NCBI GenBank assembly: GCA_024195585.1
Contig: SWBL01000229.1
Span: 1-64,000 of the forward strand
Origin: Aureobasidium sp. EXF-3400
Lineage: Eukaryota; Ascomycota; Dothideomycetes; Dothideales; Saccotheciaceae
DNA length: 64,000 nt
Direction of reading: 5' to 3'
A program made the translations under genes and the position numbers. This document shows, in pieces, positions 19,628 to 30,254 of the stretch. The notes under the pieces are model-generated. The model did no database searches. It saw only the letters and a program-made list of their open reading frames with translations, and had not been told where the DNA came from. Position 1 is the first letter of the stretch. Each line of letters starts with the position of its first letter.

Positions 19628-21949
19628 CTAACACCATAGCCTGATGGTGCCATCGGCACCTGCACTGACCAGCCATGGCTCACGAGGATGCCATTCCACA
19701 TCCAACACTCCGAGCTCACCCGTGACCTTGTGTCCCTTCAACACCTTCAGAGGCACAATCAGTGCATTCTCCAAACTGTCACCCACGACCTTGCCGTGGA
19801 ACACTTGCAAGCTGCCATCATCACTAGCGTCTGCGAACAATGGGTACTGTCCAGAGTTGGGGTGGTAGCGTACAGCTCTGATAGCCTTCTGGTGGTATCT
19901 CAGAGTCTTGTATGGTGTAGCGGCAAGATCCATGTCGTGCCACAACAGTCTTCTGTCGTAAGAACCAACCAGCAAGTTGTCACCTCCAGGGTGTACATCG
20001 ATGGAACTGATCCATCGAGCACCAGGCTTCAACTCCTTGTCAAGCTTCTGCTGTTGAAGATCGTAAAGACGAATAGACTGTCTTGTGGCAACAAAGAAGA
20101 AAGGCTTGGTAGGATGGAATGCGCAAGTTTGGGCGATACCCTTCAAGCGGCGGAAGGGGTGTTGTGTGAGATGCTTGGTGAGTGTGTGAATGGCTACAGC
20201 GGTGGAGGTGGCAGCTGGCGAGACTGTGCTAAGGTAATCACCGCGACGGTGCCAGTTGATGACCTTGACAACTGTACGCATGGTGCAAGCAAGGAGAACA
20301 CCCTGATCTTGCAGCTTTTGTGATTCAGGTCTGGCCCAGACAGATGAGGGGATCTTTCTCTCAGCACCAGCGTTGGTTGTGGCAGGTTTGGCGGCGTATC
20401 CGAATCCAGCGTCAATGACATCCTTGCTGGCTTGCTCAATTTCAGGCGAGCAAAGAGACATGGGTGTGATGAAGTAGACAGTCTCACCGCAAGCTGCGGC
20501 AATAATGAGTGTGTCGCGAGTAGGTCTCCACTTGACGGCGTTGACGGCCTCCTCTGAAGAAAGCTTGACGCTGTAAAGTTGACGACCGGAAAGCAACTCC
20601 CAAACTCTGACGGTACCATCATCACCACCACTGGCAATCAAAGTACCGGTAGGACTGACTGAAACACAGCGCACACGGCCTTGATGGCCTCTGTACAGAG
20701 TGGCGCAAACGGTAGGGAAAGGTCTGAGGTCATCAGGTGAAGGAAGTTTGGGTAGAAGAGATTCGGGGTCGATGTTGAGCTTACTCCTGCGAACACGGGG
20801 GGCAAGGTACAGATCCAGACAACGCTCAAATCTCTCCTTGATGAACTTCTCGTAGCCAGGCACTCTGCGGAGGGCGGAATGATCGGTAGGCAGGTACTCC
20901 CTTTCACGGTCTTCCTCATCAGCCTGTTCCCAGGCCTTTCTCTCCAGGGCGTCGGGGAGATACTCCGGCGGGGGGTGGTAAGACTCGGCATATCCTGGTG
21001 GCGGTAATTTAGGAGCAGGCATGTTCATGGCGTGGTCAGCTCTGGGTGTCTCGTCTGCCCAGACATCGTAAGTCTGCACGTCGTCGTCCTTCTGTTCCTC
21101 CTCGCTAGGCTCCTTCCAGGGCTTGATTCTTCCTTCTCTGATGGCTCTGACGATCTTCATGACACGCTTGGCCTCGTGCTTACTGGGAACAAATCTTCTC
21201 TTGGGCTCAGGAGCAGCACTCAGAGGCATGATCTCGGTCTTGCTTGTGAACCACTCGACCATGTCGGGGTACGGGTCGTAACCATCGCCAGGAGCTTCGT
21301 TTCTTGTCAATTTCCTCAGCACCTCCAGCTCATCTCTGCTAAGCTCCAGAGGCTTGCCAGTCTGGGGATCGGTCAAACCAGTCCAGCCCTCAGGGAGCTC
21401 AATGCTGTCGAGCAGAGCATCCAGGGCCTCACCCTTGGCAGGGCGCATAATCTTCTTGCCGTTGATATCGTAACCAATGTGAGGGTATGAATCGTAGAAA
21501 GAGAGAGGAATGTCTCCAATTGTGTTTTTGGCATCACCGGCGTCCGAATCGTCCGAGTCGTAGACGGGGTCAATTTCGCGGTAGACGTATCGTTCGTTGC
21601 CGTTTGCGTCGGTGGTGACTGTGTAGTTGGGCTTGAGGTCCTCGTCGTCTTCGTCGGCGCCAGCAATGGTGGAGCGTTTTGAGTCGGTGGTCTTGAGGTT
21701 GCGTAGTTGGTCGCGGATGTCTTGCTCGTCGTCCTCGGAAGGAATCTCGTCGCTGTCTAGGTCCTCCTCTTCGTCTTCATCATCCTCCTCATCCTCGTCC
21801 TCTCCGTCAAATTCCACCTCTTCACTGTCGTCCGAGTCGTCGCCTTCGGACAGAATGCCTTCGAGGTTGCCATTTGCAAGCTCCTCACGCGGAGGCAGCG
21901 TAGGCTCGTCACGGGCAGCAGCCTTGCGTTTACGGTTCTGAGTAACCAT
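19628..21949 (-). CDS. ERB1: ribosome biogenesis protein ERB1 (BOP1)
   Basis: Member of the nucleolar PeBoW/Nop7 complex needed for 27S pre-rRNA processing and 60S assembly. Uninterrupted frame; I start it at [15 protein letters not shown] (773 residues) because the open frame upstream to 22045 reads like 5' leader. The N-terminus is basic, then strongly acidic (about residues 40-90), then the BOP1NT domain (about 120-390) with [20 protein letters not shown] and the block [21 protein letters not shown]40 repeats fill the rest (for example [20 protein letters not shown]), ending [14 protein letters not shown]. Length and order match ERB1 proteins. Confidence 0.97.
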   Translation of the reverse strand: MVTQNRKRKAAARDEPTLPPREELANGNLEGILSEGDDSDDSEEVEFDGEDEDEEDDEDEEEDLDSDEIPSEDDEQDIRDQLRNLKTTDSKRSTIAGADEDDEDLKPNYTVTTDANGNERYVYREIDPVYDSDDSDAGDAKNTIGDIPLSFYDSYPHIGYDINGKKIMRPAKGEALDALLDSIELPEGWTGLTDPQTGKPLELSRDELEVLRKLTRNEAPGDGYDPYPDMVEWFTSKTEIMPLSAAPEPKRRFVPSKHEAKRVMKIVRAIREGRIKPWKEPSEEEQKDDDVQTYDVWADETPRADHAMNMPAPKLPPPGYAESYHPPPEYLPDALERKAWEQADEEDREREYLPTDHSALRRVPGYEKFIKERFERCLDLYLAPRVRRSKLNIDPESLLPKLPSPDDLRPFPTVCATLYRGHQGRVRCVSVSPTGTLIASGGDDGTVRVWELLSGRQLYSVKLSSEEAVNAVKWRPTRDTLIIAAACGETVYFITPMSLCSPEIEQASKDVIDAGFGYAAKPATTNAGAERKIPSSVWARPESQKLQDQGVLLACTMRTVVKVINWHRRGDYLSTVSPAATSTAVAIHTLTKHLTQHPFRRLKGIAQTCAFHPTKPFFFVATRQSIRLYDLQQQKLDKELKPGARWISSIDVHPGGDNLLVGSYDRRLLWHDMDLAATPYKTLRYHQKAIRAVRYHPNSGQYPLFADASDDGSLQVFHGKVVGDSLENALIVPLKVLKGHKVTGELGVLDVEWHPREPWLVSAGADGTIRLWC

Positions 21950-22053
21950 TGTGATTGTTTGCGACAAGAGAATGTGGCTGCCAAAGTTGATCGAGACCGC
22001 TCGGACTTTGGAGAAAAAGTTCCTGCCCAGGCTCAAATAATTCAAGTAGCAGA

Positions 22054-22064
22054 TTATCTTATCT
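22054..22064 (-). promoter_or_regulatory. paired GATA-type sites between ERB1 and a regulator gene
   Basis: Two abutting matches to the fungal GATA-factor core HGATAR (AGATAAGATAA on the minus strand) lie in the 168-bp space between two divergent start codons. GATA factors such as AreA or light regulators bind such pairs. Sequence match only. Confidence 0.25.
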
Positions 22065-22117
22065 GATCTAATCTTCTTGGCTGCATGCTCTTCCGAACTC
22101 CGCTTTGCCGAACCACC

Positions 22118-23205
22118 ATGTCAACCTCACCATCAACTCAGAATTCAACTTTGAATATCATGGAACGCAGAAGAGTTGCCTGTGATGAATGCAGTACGGT
22201 TCAACATGGATCTCATTAAGATGTCTGGAATCTGACTGTCTAGGAACTCGCAAACTCAAATGCTCCGGAGAACAACCCGAATGTTCGCGATGTGTGAACG
22301 ACAATATCACTTGTGTCTACTCTACTCAAAAAGCTATGGGGAGGCCTAGAAAACGCAAGCTACACGATATCGATCAATCGGCTCGTGACTCGTCTCAGGA
22401 AATGCGACAACAGACATTTTCCGCCGACTCTAATCCCTTTGACAGTGCAATTGAGTTTGATACGCTTGCTGATGGGATCGACTTTCCTCATATGAATTTG
22501 CCTACCGGTTTAGACAGCATCAACGAGGTCGACCTGCTTCCTACTTCTGCTACGAGCACTCTTACAGCCCAGTCATGTGCTTGTCTATCGTCCATATATC
22601 TCACACTAGAGAACTTACGTGGCATGGACGTTATCAGTTTCCCTTCTAGCCTACACTGTCTTCGCGATGCGCTGCATACAAGCAAATCATGTATTGATTG
22701 TCAAGTCTGTCCAGCACAATACTTGACGGCGACACAGAACTCACAGCTACTTGGAACTCTGCTACTATCCATGTCCGAACGATATAACAGAATCCTCAAG
22801 GCTATTACCTCGGACACGATGGCAGCCCAAGAGACGGGTGAAATGAAGACTCTGCAGATTGGTAGTCTCGAAGCAACCAAGCCGAGACACGAGAATGTTG
22901 GCGGCATAAGTTCGAATGAGCCGCTAGTGCTAGAGCTTCCGCCATTGGAATGGAGGAAGCTAGCGAGAAAAGTGGTGAAAGCAGAAGTCTACGGCACCTC
23001 CTCCGATATCAGCCGTAACAGCTTCATGTCAGTCTTGACAAGTTTGGAACAGAGGCAAGCTCATTGGCACACGATGGAGCCAACAGCAGATTGCCCTAAC
23101 CCGGAACGAAGAAGACATGATATGCACGACCATAATAACAACCCCATGTGCTTGATGCAGGCACGCGAAGCCAAGAAGCTTATAGACCTCTTCGACTTCA
23201 GCTGA
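22118..23205 (+). CDS. Zn2Cys6 transcription factor, AflR-like architecture
   Basis: Nuclear regulator with an N-terminal zinc cluster. Exons 22118-22193 and 22244-23205 joined over a 50-nt intron give 345 residues. The junction builds [20 protein letters not shown] and RCVNDNITC: Cys 22, 25, 32, 39, 42 and 49 (CX2CX6CX6CX2CX6C), followed by the basic linker GRPRKRK. The C-terminal half has [31 protein letters not shown] and [13 protein letters not shown], the pattern seen in small fungal regulators such as AflR that often control metabolite clusters. No such cluster is visible here. The upstream Met has the better context (CCACCATGT); a second in-frame Met at 22160 is possible. Divergent from ERB1, convergent with RAD10 (99-bp gap). 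Confidence 0.88.
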
Positions 23206-23304
23206 CAAGATGGAGTTGTCCAGATTCGTCTCGCAGCCAAGAATGGTTGGATCTCTGGTGGAAGACCGTAATGATGGTGATGTTTTTGAAGCATGGCAAA
23301 TGCT

Positions 23305-24402
23305 TCAAGTTTGTCTCAACCTGGCCAACGCAGCCATCATACCCTCACTAAGGTTCTCCTCAGCTTGCGGCTTGTTGACAGGCGGAGTAGCTGGTTTTGG
23401 TGCTGCGGATGGTCTGGGTGGAAGCGAAAAGGCTTCTGCCATGGCTTCTTCCTCGTCGGCGCCGGGCTCATAATCATCGGCGAGTCTGACATCGGGTCGC
23501 CTGTCTGCGTCAGACGTGCCTATGGAAGTGCTGGGACCGGCAGGAATGTCGACAGAAGCTAGGGAAGCACCGATACCAAGTCTGGCAGCAACGCGACTGT
23601 CTTGTTCGATGTTGGATTGCGTGGGTCTCGAGTCCTCGCGGCCAAGACGACGCTTGGTTTTTGTCACACGGAAGGGCTCACGAACAGATTGACACCAAGC
23701 CTTGACTTTTTTGTCACCCCAGCCGGCGATGTGGGATAGATCTTCAGGTCGGGCATTGACCGAGGTGCGAACGCTTCCAAAGTTTGAGACGATGCCAATG
23801 GCGTCAGTCTTGTTGATGCTGCGAGGGACGGTGATGAAGTCGACGAGATTGTCGGCAAAGGTGGTGGCTTTCTGGGCCTTGATGCCAGTCGGAGCAGCAT
23901 TCTCACATGACTTGAACAGTTCCAAGTAACGTCCAGCCTCGTTCGCGCTCCAGGTGAGAATGAGTGTAACATTATTGATAAGGGAGGTCTTGGACAGCTC
24001 TTTTAGAGGGTCTTGATGGTTCTCGATGTCTACCATGACCATGACAAGGCGCAGTAGGTACTTTTGGCCCAGTTGACGGATGCGCGAGTAGATGTATTCG
24101 GGATGCAGGCGATGGTATTTGAGAGACAGAAAGAGAGCACATGTCGTCTGGCCAAGAACAAAGTCGGCAGGGATGTCCGAGTACTCCCACGGCAAGGATT
24201 TGATGCTGTTCAAGATGGGGTTGCCCTTCTGGCGCGGAGAGACCAGGATGGAGGACGCGGATTTGCGAGAAGGCAGAGCTTGTGGTGTAGGCTGGACGAC
24301 CTTGCGGGCATTGTCGGCAGATGTCGGTGGGCGAGGATTGGAAGCAGCAGTGCGGTCAACGATTTCAAAGAGATCGGTCTCGTCGCCGTACTCGTCGGGC
24401 AT
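23305..24402 (-). CDS. RAD10: DNA excision repair protein ERCC1/Rad10/Swi10
   Basis: Non-catalytic partner of the XPF/Rad1 nuclease; the heterodimer cuts 5' of lesions in nucleotide excision repair and trims flaps in recombination. Single frame of 365 residues. After a disordered N-terminus comes the conserved central domain (about 80-195) with GNPILNSIKSLPWEYSDI, DFVLGQTTCALFLSLKYHRL and HPEYIYSRI. A tandem helix-hairpin-helix region follows (about 200-270): INKTDAIGIVSNFGSVRT and LSHIAGWGDKKVKAW. The tail of about 90 residues is variable and ends with a predicted helix (EGMMAALARLRQT). As in all ERCC1 proteins, no intact ERKxxxD nuclease motif is seen. Confidence 0.97.
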   Translation of the reverse strand: MPDEYGDETDLFEIVDRTAASNPRPPTSADNARKVVQPTPQALPSRKSASSILVSPRQKGNPILNSIKSLPWEYSDIPADFVLGQTTCALFLSLKYHRLHPEYIYSRIRQLGQKYLLRLVMVMVDIENHQDPLKELSKTSLINNVTLILTWSANEAGRYLELFKSCENAAPTGIKAQKATTFADNLVDFITVPRSINKTDAIGIVSNFGSVRTSVNARPEDLSHIAGWGDKKVKAWCQSVREPFRVTKTKRRLGREDSRPTQSNIEQDSRVAARLGIGASLASVDIPAGPSTSIGTSDADRRPDVRLADDYEPGADEEEAMAEAFSLPPRPSAAPKPATPPVNKPQAEENLSEGMMAALARLRQT

Positions 24403-24879
24403 GGTGGTGTGCGTGTATCAGAGTCCAACAGGCAATCATAGATGATCGGACAGTGAACGCAGGCGAGAGCTTCCAGAAGCCAAGTGATCGGCACTGAGTA
24501 TGACGAGGGGCGCTTCACAGCCAACAGCGCTCGTTCGGCATCGGCCGCTCTCGGCTCCCAGCGTGGGCGTTGTGAGGGCGGCCGAGTGACAGGAAAGCCT
24601 CGAGACAGCCACGACCAACACATCCCCCTTCACTTCAACCGCACGCTCGAACATACGGATCCGCCGGTCGGTACAGCGCATGAAACACACGGCGTCGTCG
24701 AACAAAGCAGGCTTTCACTAGCTCTCGAACACGATCACGCACGCCCTTGGTACACGAGCAAACAAAGACGTCGGCAAATACCCTCCTTTGACCCACCCGC
24801 GCCCACATCATCATCACTGCCATCGCCATCTCATCGCCCTCCCGCTGACACTCCACCCGCCGACTCGCCCGTCGTCCGT
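24403..24879. other. divergent promoter region RAD10 / ROX3
   Basis: About 480 bp between the RAD10 start and the ROX3 start I prefer. The plus strand is open and in frame with ROX3 from 24484 onward, so this stretch could also encode an N-terminal extension of ROX3; its content (Ser/Pro/His-rich) does not decide the matter. Confidence 0.45.
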
Positions 24880-25923
24880 ATGCCGACGTCGCCCATCTCT
24901 CCGCCTTATTACTACCAGAACCAGCAAGTGATCCATAAGTCTGCGCCTGTCTCAGTCACACCACACACTCCGCCCTCACCTGCGTCGGTGCGCATGTCTT
25001 CGTCGGCGCATAATGGCAAAGACCAACCATTTCCCACGCCGCCGTCGTCCTACGTCCCGACAAGCTCGCTCTCCAACCGTGACCTGAACACACACAACGA
25101 CACCCCATTGCACCACAACTCCGACATGGATACCGACATGCCCGATGCTCAGGCTCAGCCTCCGTCATTGCCATCGCGGCCAACACTGCCGCTGCTCTGT
25201 CAGTCCCGTAAGACTTGACCCCTTGTTGTTTTGTAAATGTGCTTTATTTGGTTAACACAAAGTCCACGGATAGCTCACCCTATCTCGCGACCTCACCCAA
25301 ATGAAAATCTCATCAACCTGTACGGCCTGCAAAGCATCGCCAACTCGGTCCGCCGAACTGACCCCGTCACCGGCGACAAGATCAACAAGCTGCGCAAGTC
25401 TTACGAGGGAAAAGTAAAGAATTTCGGCCTCAGCGGAAAGAACAAGCCGACCGATGTCCCAGGCGAGTTGGCTGGCTTCATGCAGTGGGACCAAGGTTCG
25501 TGGTATGACCAGCGTGTACACGGCAGAGAACTCGATAGCGCCCACTCGTCGTCCCTCATGGCTAATCTGGGTCGTGCCTTGACTATGAATCCTGGCACGC
25601 TCCCTGCCGATGAACACAACAAGTGGAAAGCCATCCTCGGCCTCGATGACGGTAACAAGACTCCTTCTCAGCCTGCAAGCAAGATTTCCGTCCATCCACA
25701 GATGCTCAAGGCTCAGGCATCGAACATGCGCGCATCTGCTCCTGCCTCGCCACGCGCCTCACACCCCAACGGCATCCGTCCCGACCGCTCCAACAAGAAG
25801 CGTCGCTACGACGAGAGCAGCTACAATGGCTACAATGAGAGCTACCAAGAAGATGATGGCTACTCGACAGGCGGCTTGGACGACAAGCGAAACTCTGCCA
25901 CCAAGAAGCGCCGAAAAGTATGA
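24880..25923 (+). CDS. ROX3: Mediator complex subunit 19 (Rox3)
   Basis: Subunit of the Mediator head that links activators to RNA polymerase II. Exons 24880-25207 and 25274-25923, joined over a 66-nt intron (GTAAGA...GATAG), give 325 residues. The splice yields PHPISRPHPNENLINLYGL followed by RRTDPVTGDKINKLRKSYEG, the hallmark of fungal Rox3, then GKNKPTDVPGELAGFMQWD and a Lys/Arg-rich nuclear-type C-terminus (NKKRRYDE, KKRRKV). The N-terminal 110 residues are Ser/Pro/His-rich and variable. The start is uncertain because the frame stays open upstream to 24484; I chose MPTSPISPPYYY because orthologues usually start close to such a segment. Confidence 0.88.
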
Positions 25924-26928
25924 TATGCCTCCTCTCCCTCAAGCCTTCCCGGCTTTTGCTGACGAACTCGCGAAAAGGACTACCCTGCAAACTTCGAAGC
26001 TTCCGGGGGCTCTTCAGCCTTCAACAACGGGATGCTAGGCGTCGGGGTCAAAAGCCAATGATCTGACCCTGCACATCAATCCCTCTCTATTTTTCATTTA
26101 TACGAATCCCTCTTGATACCACATGGCGAAGGGCTTTAGCCCTCTGCCTTTTTCTTACCTCTCTTGCGGTCCACTCTGTTGTACCAACAAATCTCCCTCG
26201 CATACCCCAAACCCTTTGGTTTTTGCTTTTCTTTGCTTTTCTGTTTTTTTTTTGCTTTGCTGCCGGCGTTACCACAAAAACGGATGCTTCGTGCTGGGGG
26301 GATGTGCTTTTAGCAGGCGTTGATTAATCACAAAGGGGGGTTACTGGCTTTTTTACAGAGGAAGGAACAACTACGAACGAAAAGGTTTCAATTGACACAC
26401 GGTCAGCAAGGAGGAATTAGCTTTCTCTCCCTTGAACAACGAAACCAAAAACACGTTAAAGCAGGAGAAAAACAGCGAGGAGGAGTGTATACGATGAATG
26501 CGGTTGGGAATGGTCAGTCCTCATTCACAAGTATTCAAGACAATGATATAAAGATCCCTTGAACAAAAATGAACAAAAAAAAAAGACAAGAAGACAGCTC
26601 TCTGTGTACTTGAGACTTACATTTAATCCTTTCCGTAGTGACATTGAGTGATACTGTAGGCTGTTCGAATGTGCATCTCAAGGACAACGTGTATGAAATC
26701 AGCTCTTCTCCTGGCGAGTGTTGTGTACATCTATGTATCCACCACACAATGCGAGTTAAGCATCCTCTAGCACAAGCAAACAGGCAATTGGCATCTATAA
26801 GCGACGCTCACATCAAAGCAAAATAACATATCACAAGTCCAAAAACATGGAAGAGCAAAACATTGTAAAAGAAAAAAACAAGTAAATTATATTTGGTGAC
26901 AATAAAGGAAAAGAGGAACTTACACCAT
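25924..26928. other. intergenic region, 3' flanks of two convergent genes
   Basis: About 1 kb between the ROX3 stop and the amidoligase stop. It contains T-rich and A-rich runs (around 26240 and 26570) typical of untranslated and terminator DNA. No gene seen. Confidence 0.5.
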
Positions 26929-28488
26929 CTAGGAGAACAGATTGTTGAGAGCATACCCAGCTGGACCATTTCTCCTCTGCACGGCTGCAGACACTACTGT
27001 CTCAGATTCTTCACTCCAAACATCTTGTGTTTTCTCATCCATCTCATCACTCAAGTATCTTGCATCAGCATTAACCACTGCTTTCTTGACATGTTCAGGC
27101 AAAACCTTCTTCAGAAAGTCAACAGGGAATTGCCCATAACGACCAGAAATAAGCTTCGAAAGAATCTTTGACGAGACTTCATTAGGAGATTGTTGAGAGA
27201 TACGGTTGTTCATGATGGAGGTGTAGAGACCGACAACGGCATCGGGGTGTTGAGTGGAGAGTGCTGCACGAGTTGCATCGTAGTAAGTAGGAGACAGGAA
27301 AGAAGCATAGTGAGCGATAGTGGTAGAGGAAGCACCCACCAATCTTGCAATATCGAAGATTGTGAAGGAGGGATTTGCGTAGTTGGATTCGAGGTAGCTG
27401 CGGACGTGAGTGGTAGTGTTAGACTCAGCGTAGAAGGAGATGTTGCAAGCAAGATCGACCCAAGCGAGGATTTCATTGGTGTCGAAGGTACCGGGGTGGA
27501 GACGGAGTTCAATGGTGGGCTTGTTGGAGGTGTCCGGGTAGATGATGTGTTCGAGATTGACCCATGAGACATGACCTGTGCTGAACCGACCTAGTTGTGG
27601 GAAGTCGGTGGTCTCGTAGATTTTGTGAAGCCAGAAGGGGATGGAGGCGCTATTTCTAGTCAGTGTGTTCCAATCCATGAAGTTAGCGTTCTCGAAAGCA
27701 TTCATCAGATTTTGGCCAAGGCGTTCGTATTGGCGGATGGAGAGAGGTTCTGAGTACTTGACGCCAGGAGTCTCAGACCAGGAGTGTCTGGCATTAGAGG
27801 TTAGCTGTAGAGCAGGGAGAGCTGCGTGATCATCTTCATAACCGCTGATGCGGTCAATGGTAAGTATAGAGTCAAAGCATCTTTCAAAAGCCGTGAACAT
27901 ACCCATGATGTTTTTGGTCTCGTCAAGGTTGAATCCAGACTGCCCATGACCAATGTGAACGTGCATGCCGCAGGTGCTGTTGACAAAAACTCGCCATCCA
28001 GGCTTGTTACATGCACGCTTGACAGTGTCGATGATAGTGGAGATCTCAGTTCTTGCGTCCCACATCAATGGTTCATCAGTACAAGGAAAGCGCTGGCCAT
28101 GTGGGCAAGGACTGGGGTTGTTGAAATCAAGGATACGAGATGCGAACTCGATATCACTGGCAGAATGATCATGGGGCAACAACAGTTGCTCATCATAAGT
28201 GAGCTTTACGGAACAGTCGCGGGTCACAATCCATTTCTTGAACCCGTCCCTGACTTCGGTGTCTGACTGGTTGTGCTCCCAGAAGGATGGTCCCTGATCG
28301 TCGATAGGCAGTCTGAAGGCGTGATGTCCCTCTTCACAGTTGAAAGGACAAGTTGAGTACACTGGCTGTTGAAGGAATTCATAGACCGCATGGTGAGGTG
28401 CGTACCTATCAGAGTCAGGGGCCACAACAATAATCTCCAACTCTATTCCGAAGGTAGACTTACCTGAAGTCTTGGTTGTGTTGGACAT
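26929..28488 (-). CDS. amidoligase-family protein (predicted ATP-dependent COOH-NH2 ligase)
   Basis: Resembles the putative amidoligase family, enzymes with a glutamine-synthetase/GCS-like fold thought to join carboxyl and amino groups of small molecules or peptides. Substrate unknown. From MSNTTKTSGK the product has 519 residues; the open frame extends to 28575, but that part reads like leader. Visible motifs: FGIELEIIV at the N-terminus (acidic metal/ATP site), NSTCGMHVHIGHG (about 210-220, the paired His) and TIELRLHPGTFD (about 340, Glu and Arg). Two Cys/His-rich stretches (CPFNCEEGHH and CPHGQRFPC) lie between the first two motifs. A potential donor (GGTAAGT) just after the start is not used, since reading through gives the conserved motif. 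Upstream lies a small conserved unknown on the same strand. Confidence 0.82.
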   Translation of the reverse strand: MSNTTKTSGKSTFGIELEIIVVAPDSDRYAPHHAVYEFLQQPVYSTCPFNCEEGHHAFRLPIDDQGPSFWEHNQSDTEVRDGFKKWIVTRDCSVKLTYDEQLLLPHDHSASDIEFASRILDFNNPSPCPHGQRFPCTDEPLMWDARTEISTIIDTVKRACNKPGWRVFVNSTCGMHVHIGHGQSGFNLDETKNIMGMFTAFERCFDSILTIDRISGYEDDHAALPALQLTSNARHSWSETPGVKYSEPLSIRQYERLGQNLMNAFENANFMDWNTLTRNSASIPFWLHKIYETTDFPQLGRFSTGHVSWVNLEHIIYPDTSNKPTIELRLHPGTFDTNEILAWVDLACNISFYAESNTTTHVRSYLESNYANPSFTIFDIARLVGASSTTIAHYASFLSPTYYDATRAALSTQHPDAVVGLYTSIMNNRISQQSPNEVSSKILSKLISGRYGQFPVDFLKKVLPEHVKKAVVNADARYLSDEMDEKTQDVWSEESETVVSAAVQRRNGPAGYALNNLFS

Positions 28489-28770
28489 TTTTTCGTGTTG
28501 GTTGATTGTTGATTGGTTGTTTCTCTGCTCGTTTTTTGTAAAGTGAGTTAGTGAAAAGAGGTTGAGAAGCTTCAAGGACTACTTATGTAGCGTTTTAGGA
28601 GCCGTCTGACGACCAGCGTGGTGGGTGGAAAGGAAGTTCACGGTGTTCAAGAACAAAGAGCCAACATCAATGGTCAAAGAAAAACGTTTTGTTCATTCAT
28701 TGCAACTCAACGTACATATCAAAGGAGAGCATCGTGTCTCTTTGTCGCATTGTTCATACAATGATGTTGC

Positions 28771-29326
28771 TCACAGAGCCTTGGTTCTCTTGGCCTCAGG
28801 GGCATCTCCAGGATCCTATTGTGGTATGTTAGAACGATTTGGAAGGCAAAGTGTTGACGGGCAAAGCACATACCTCCTCGATACTCTTTCTCTTCGAACC
28901 AGTTGGTAGAGTACCTTGTGTCTTGTAACCGATGACGTTCTTGTCACCAATGACAGTGATACCGCAGTTGATAGTAAGGTTAACTTGCAGCATAGGGGTG
29001 GTCGAGCCAGATTCAATAGCACTGGTCTTTGCAGCGTTGAGGCTCTGTACTGCAGCGAGCAGAAGTGCTGACAGACGGGTTGCATCGGCGAGAGGTGGTG
29101 TTGCAATCATGTTGCCAGTGCCATGAACTTTTGTGTCGGCGTTGAGAACCAGAGTGACTGGGGATGGGTCTTCATCTTCGTCCTCATCTTCAGAGTCGGT
29201 CAGGTTGTCCTCAGCGGTATAGGCTGGTGACGGAATGTCTGAGAGTTGTTGAGGGTGATGCTCGCCATCTTCTGCAGAAGCTCGCTCGAGCATGATCTTG
29301 TGGCAGGAGTGCATGAGAGAATCCAT
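28771..29326 (-). CDS. conserved fungal protein of unknown function
   Basis: Not recognised by function. Exons 28874-29326 and 28771-28815 joined over a 58-nt intron (GTATGT...AATAG) give 165 residues ending KRKSIEEDPGDAPEAKRTKAL, a basic nuclear-type tail. After an acidic stretch (residues about 45-58) comes a compact domain: PVTLVLNADTKVHGTGN, DATRLSALLLAAVQSLNAA and LTINCGITVIGDKNVIGYK. The two similar strand patterns (one near VTLVLNA..KVHGTGN, one near LTINCGITVIGDKN) around a helix suggest a small alpha/beta fold. I remember similar INCG..V.GDRNVIG proteins as common in filamentous ascomycetes, without assigned role. An upstream Met at 29356 is also in frame. Confidence 0.7.
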
Positions 29327-30254
29327 GATGGCTGTGTTGTGTATGAAGACTCTCACGAGTAGAAGGAGTGTGGTTTTGGAGGAAAGAGATGGCGTGTTTG
29401 GGGGGTTGTGAGAAAGTGCAACACACTGTTGCTATGGAGAGTGGAAGAAGCTTCTGGATAGGATGAGTAGTAGAAAGCAGGATGGCTTGATGTTGGACAG
29501 GGACTTCTTGAAGTCTTTTTGTTTCTGATGAACAGATGGATGCACAGATATTCTAACAACAAACGCAGTGGGAGGACAATAGAAGATAATACGAGACAGT
29601 TACTAATGTACCTACCTACTGCAAGTCTGATCATTCTGGTGCATCAATAGGAAGGGACACATGACGCGATCTAGGTAGGCGCGTCTATCGTATTGTCAGC
29701 CTCCTCAACAGCATCGGGGGTTCCTATTGTCGGCTGCTATTGACACTCGGGCCGAAGGCTTGCCGATTGTCGTGTAACAGTGCCGAGTGTGGTTGGTGAA
29801 TGGGATTTTTGCTATTGTCAAGGGCTTTGTTTTCCTATTGTTGTCTCGTTTCCGCTGTCTGTCTGTGCGCGCATTGGGCGTCCATTCATACGGCTAGAGC
29901 TCGCTCTATTTATCCCCTTGAGACACACGTGATGACCTGCATTGCATGTTTCTCGAGACGACACTTCAGATGCACGAACAACTGTCTTGTTGCAAGAAAA
30001 TCTTGTACTCTGTTCATGATATGGCAGAAGGAAAGATGGCCAGGCCCTGCCGTCGTGGCTGACTTGGAGTGCGGGGCAACAACCCTTCCAAGGAACCCTT
30101 TGGCCGCGACTGTCTCTCTAATTTCTGGTCAACTTACCGCCTTGGTTGACGAATCGCACCGAAATTATTTGACGATCACCTACCTGTAGCAGTGACCTTC
30201 TATCGCTCCTCGTAATCACAAACGTTACGAACTCATTCACAGCGCTCAATTGCC
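29327..30254. other. divergent promoter region, about 0.9 kb
   Basis: Separates the conserved unknown (minus) and the PPPDE gene (plus). Holds pyrimidine-rich leader-like DNA; no supported gene. Open frames at 29353-29634 and 29800-30189 have no recognisable content. Confidence 0.45.

Noticed and set aside
28450..28470. Potential intron donor (GGTAAGTC) near the amidoligase start
   Set aside because: Reading through gives SGKSTFGIELE, the conserved start of the family; splicing would remove it.
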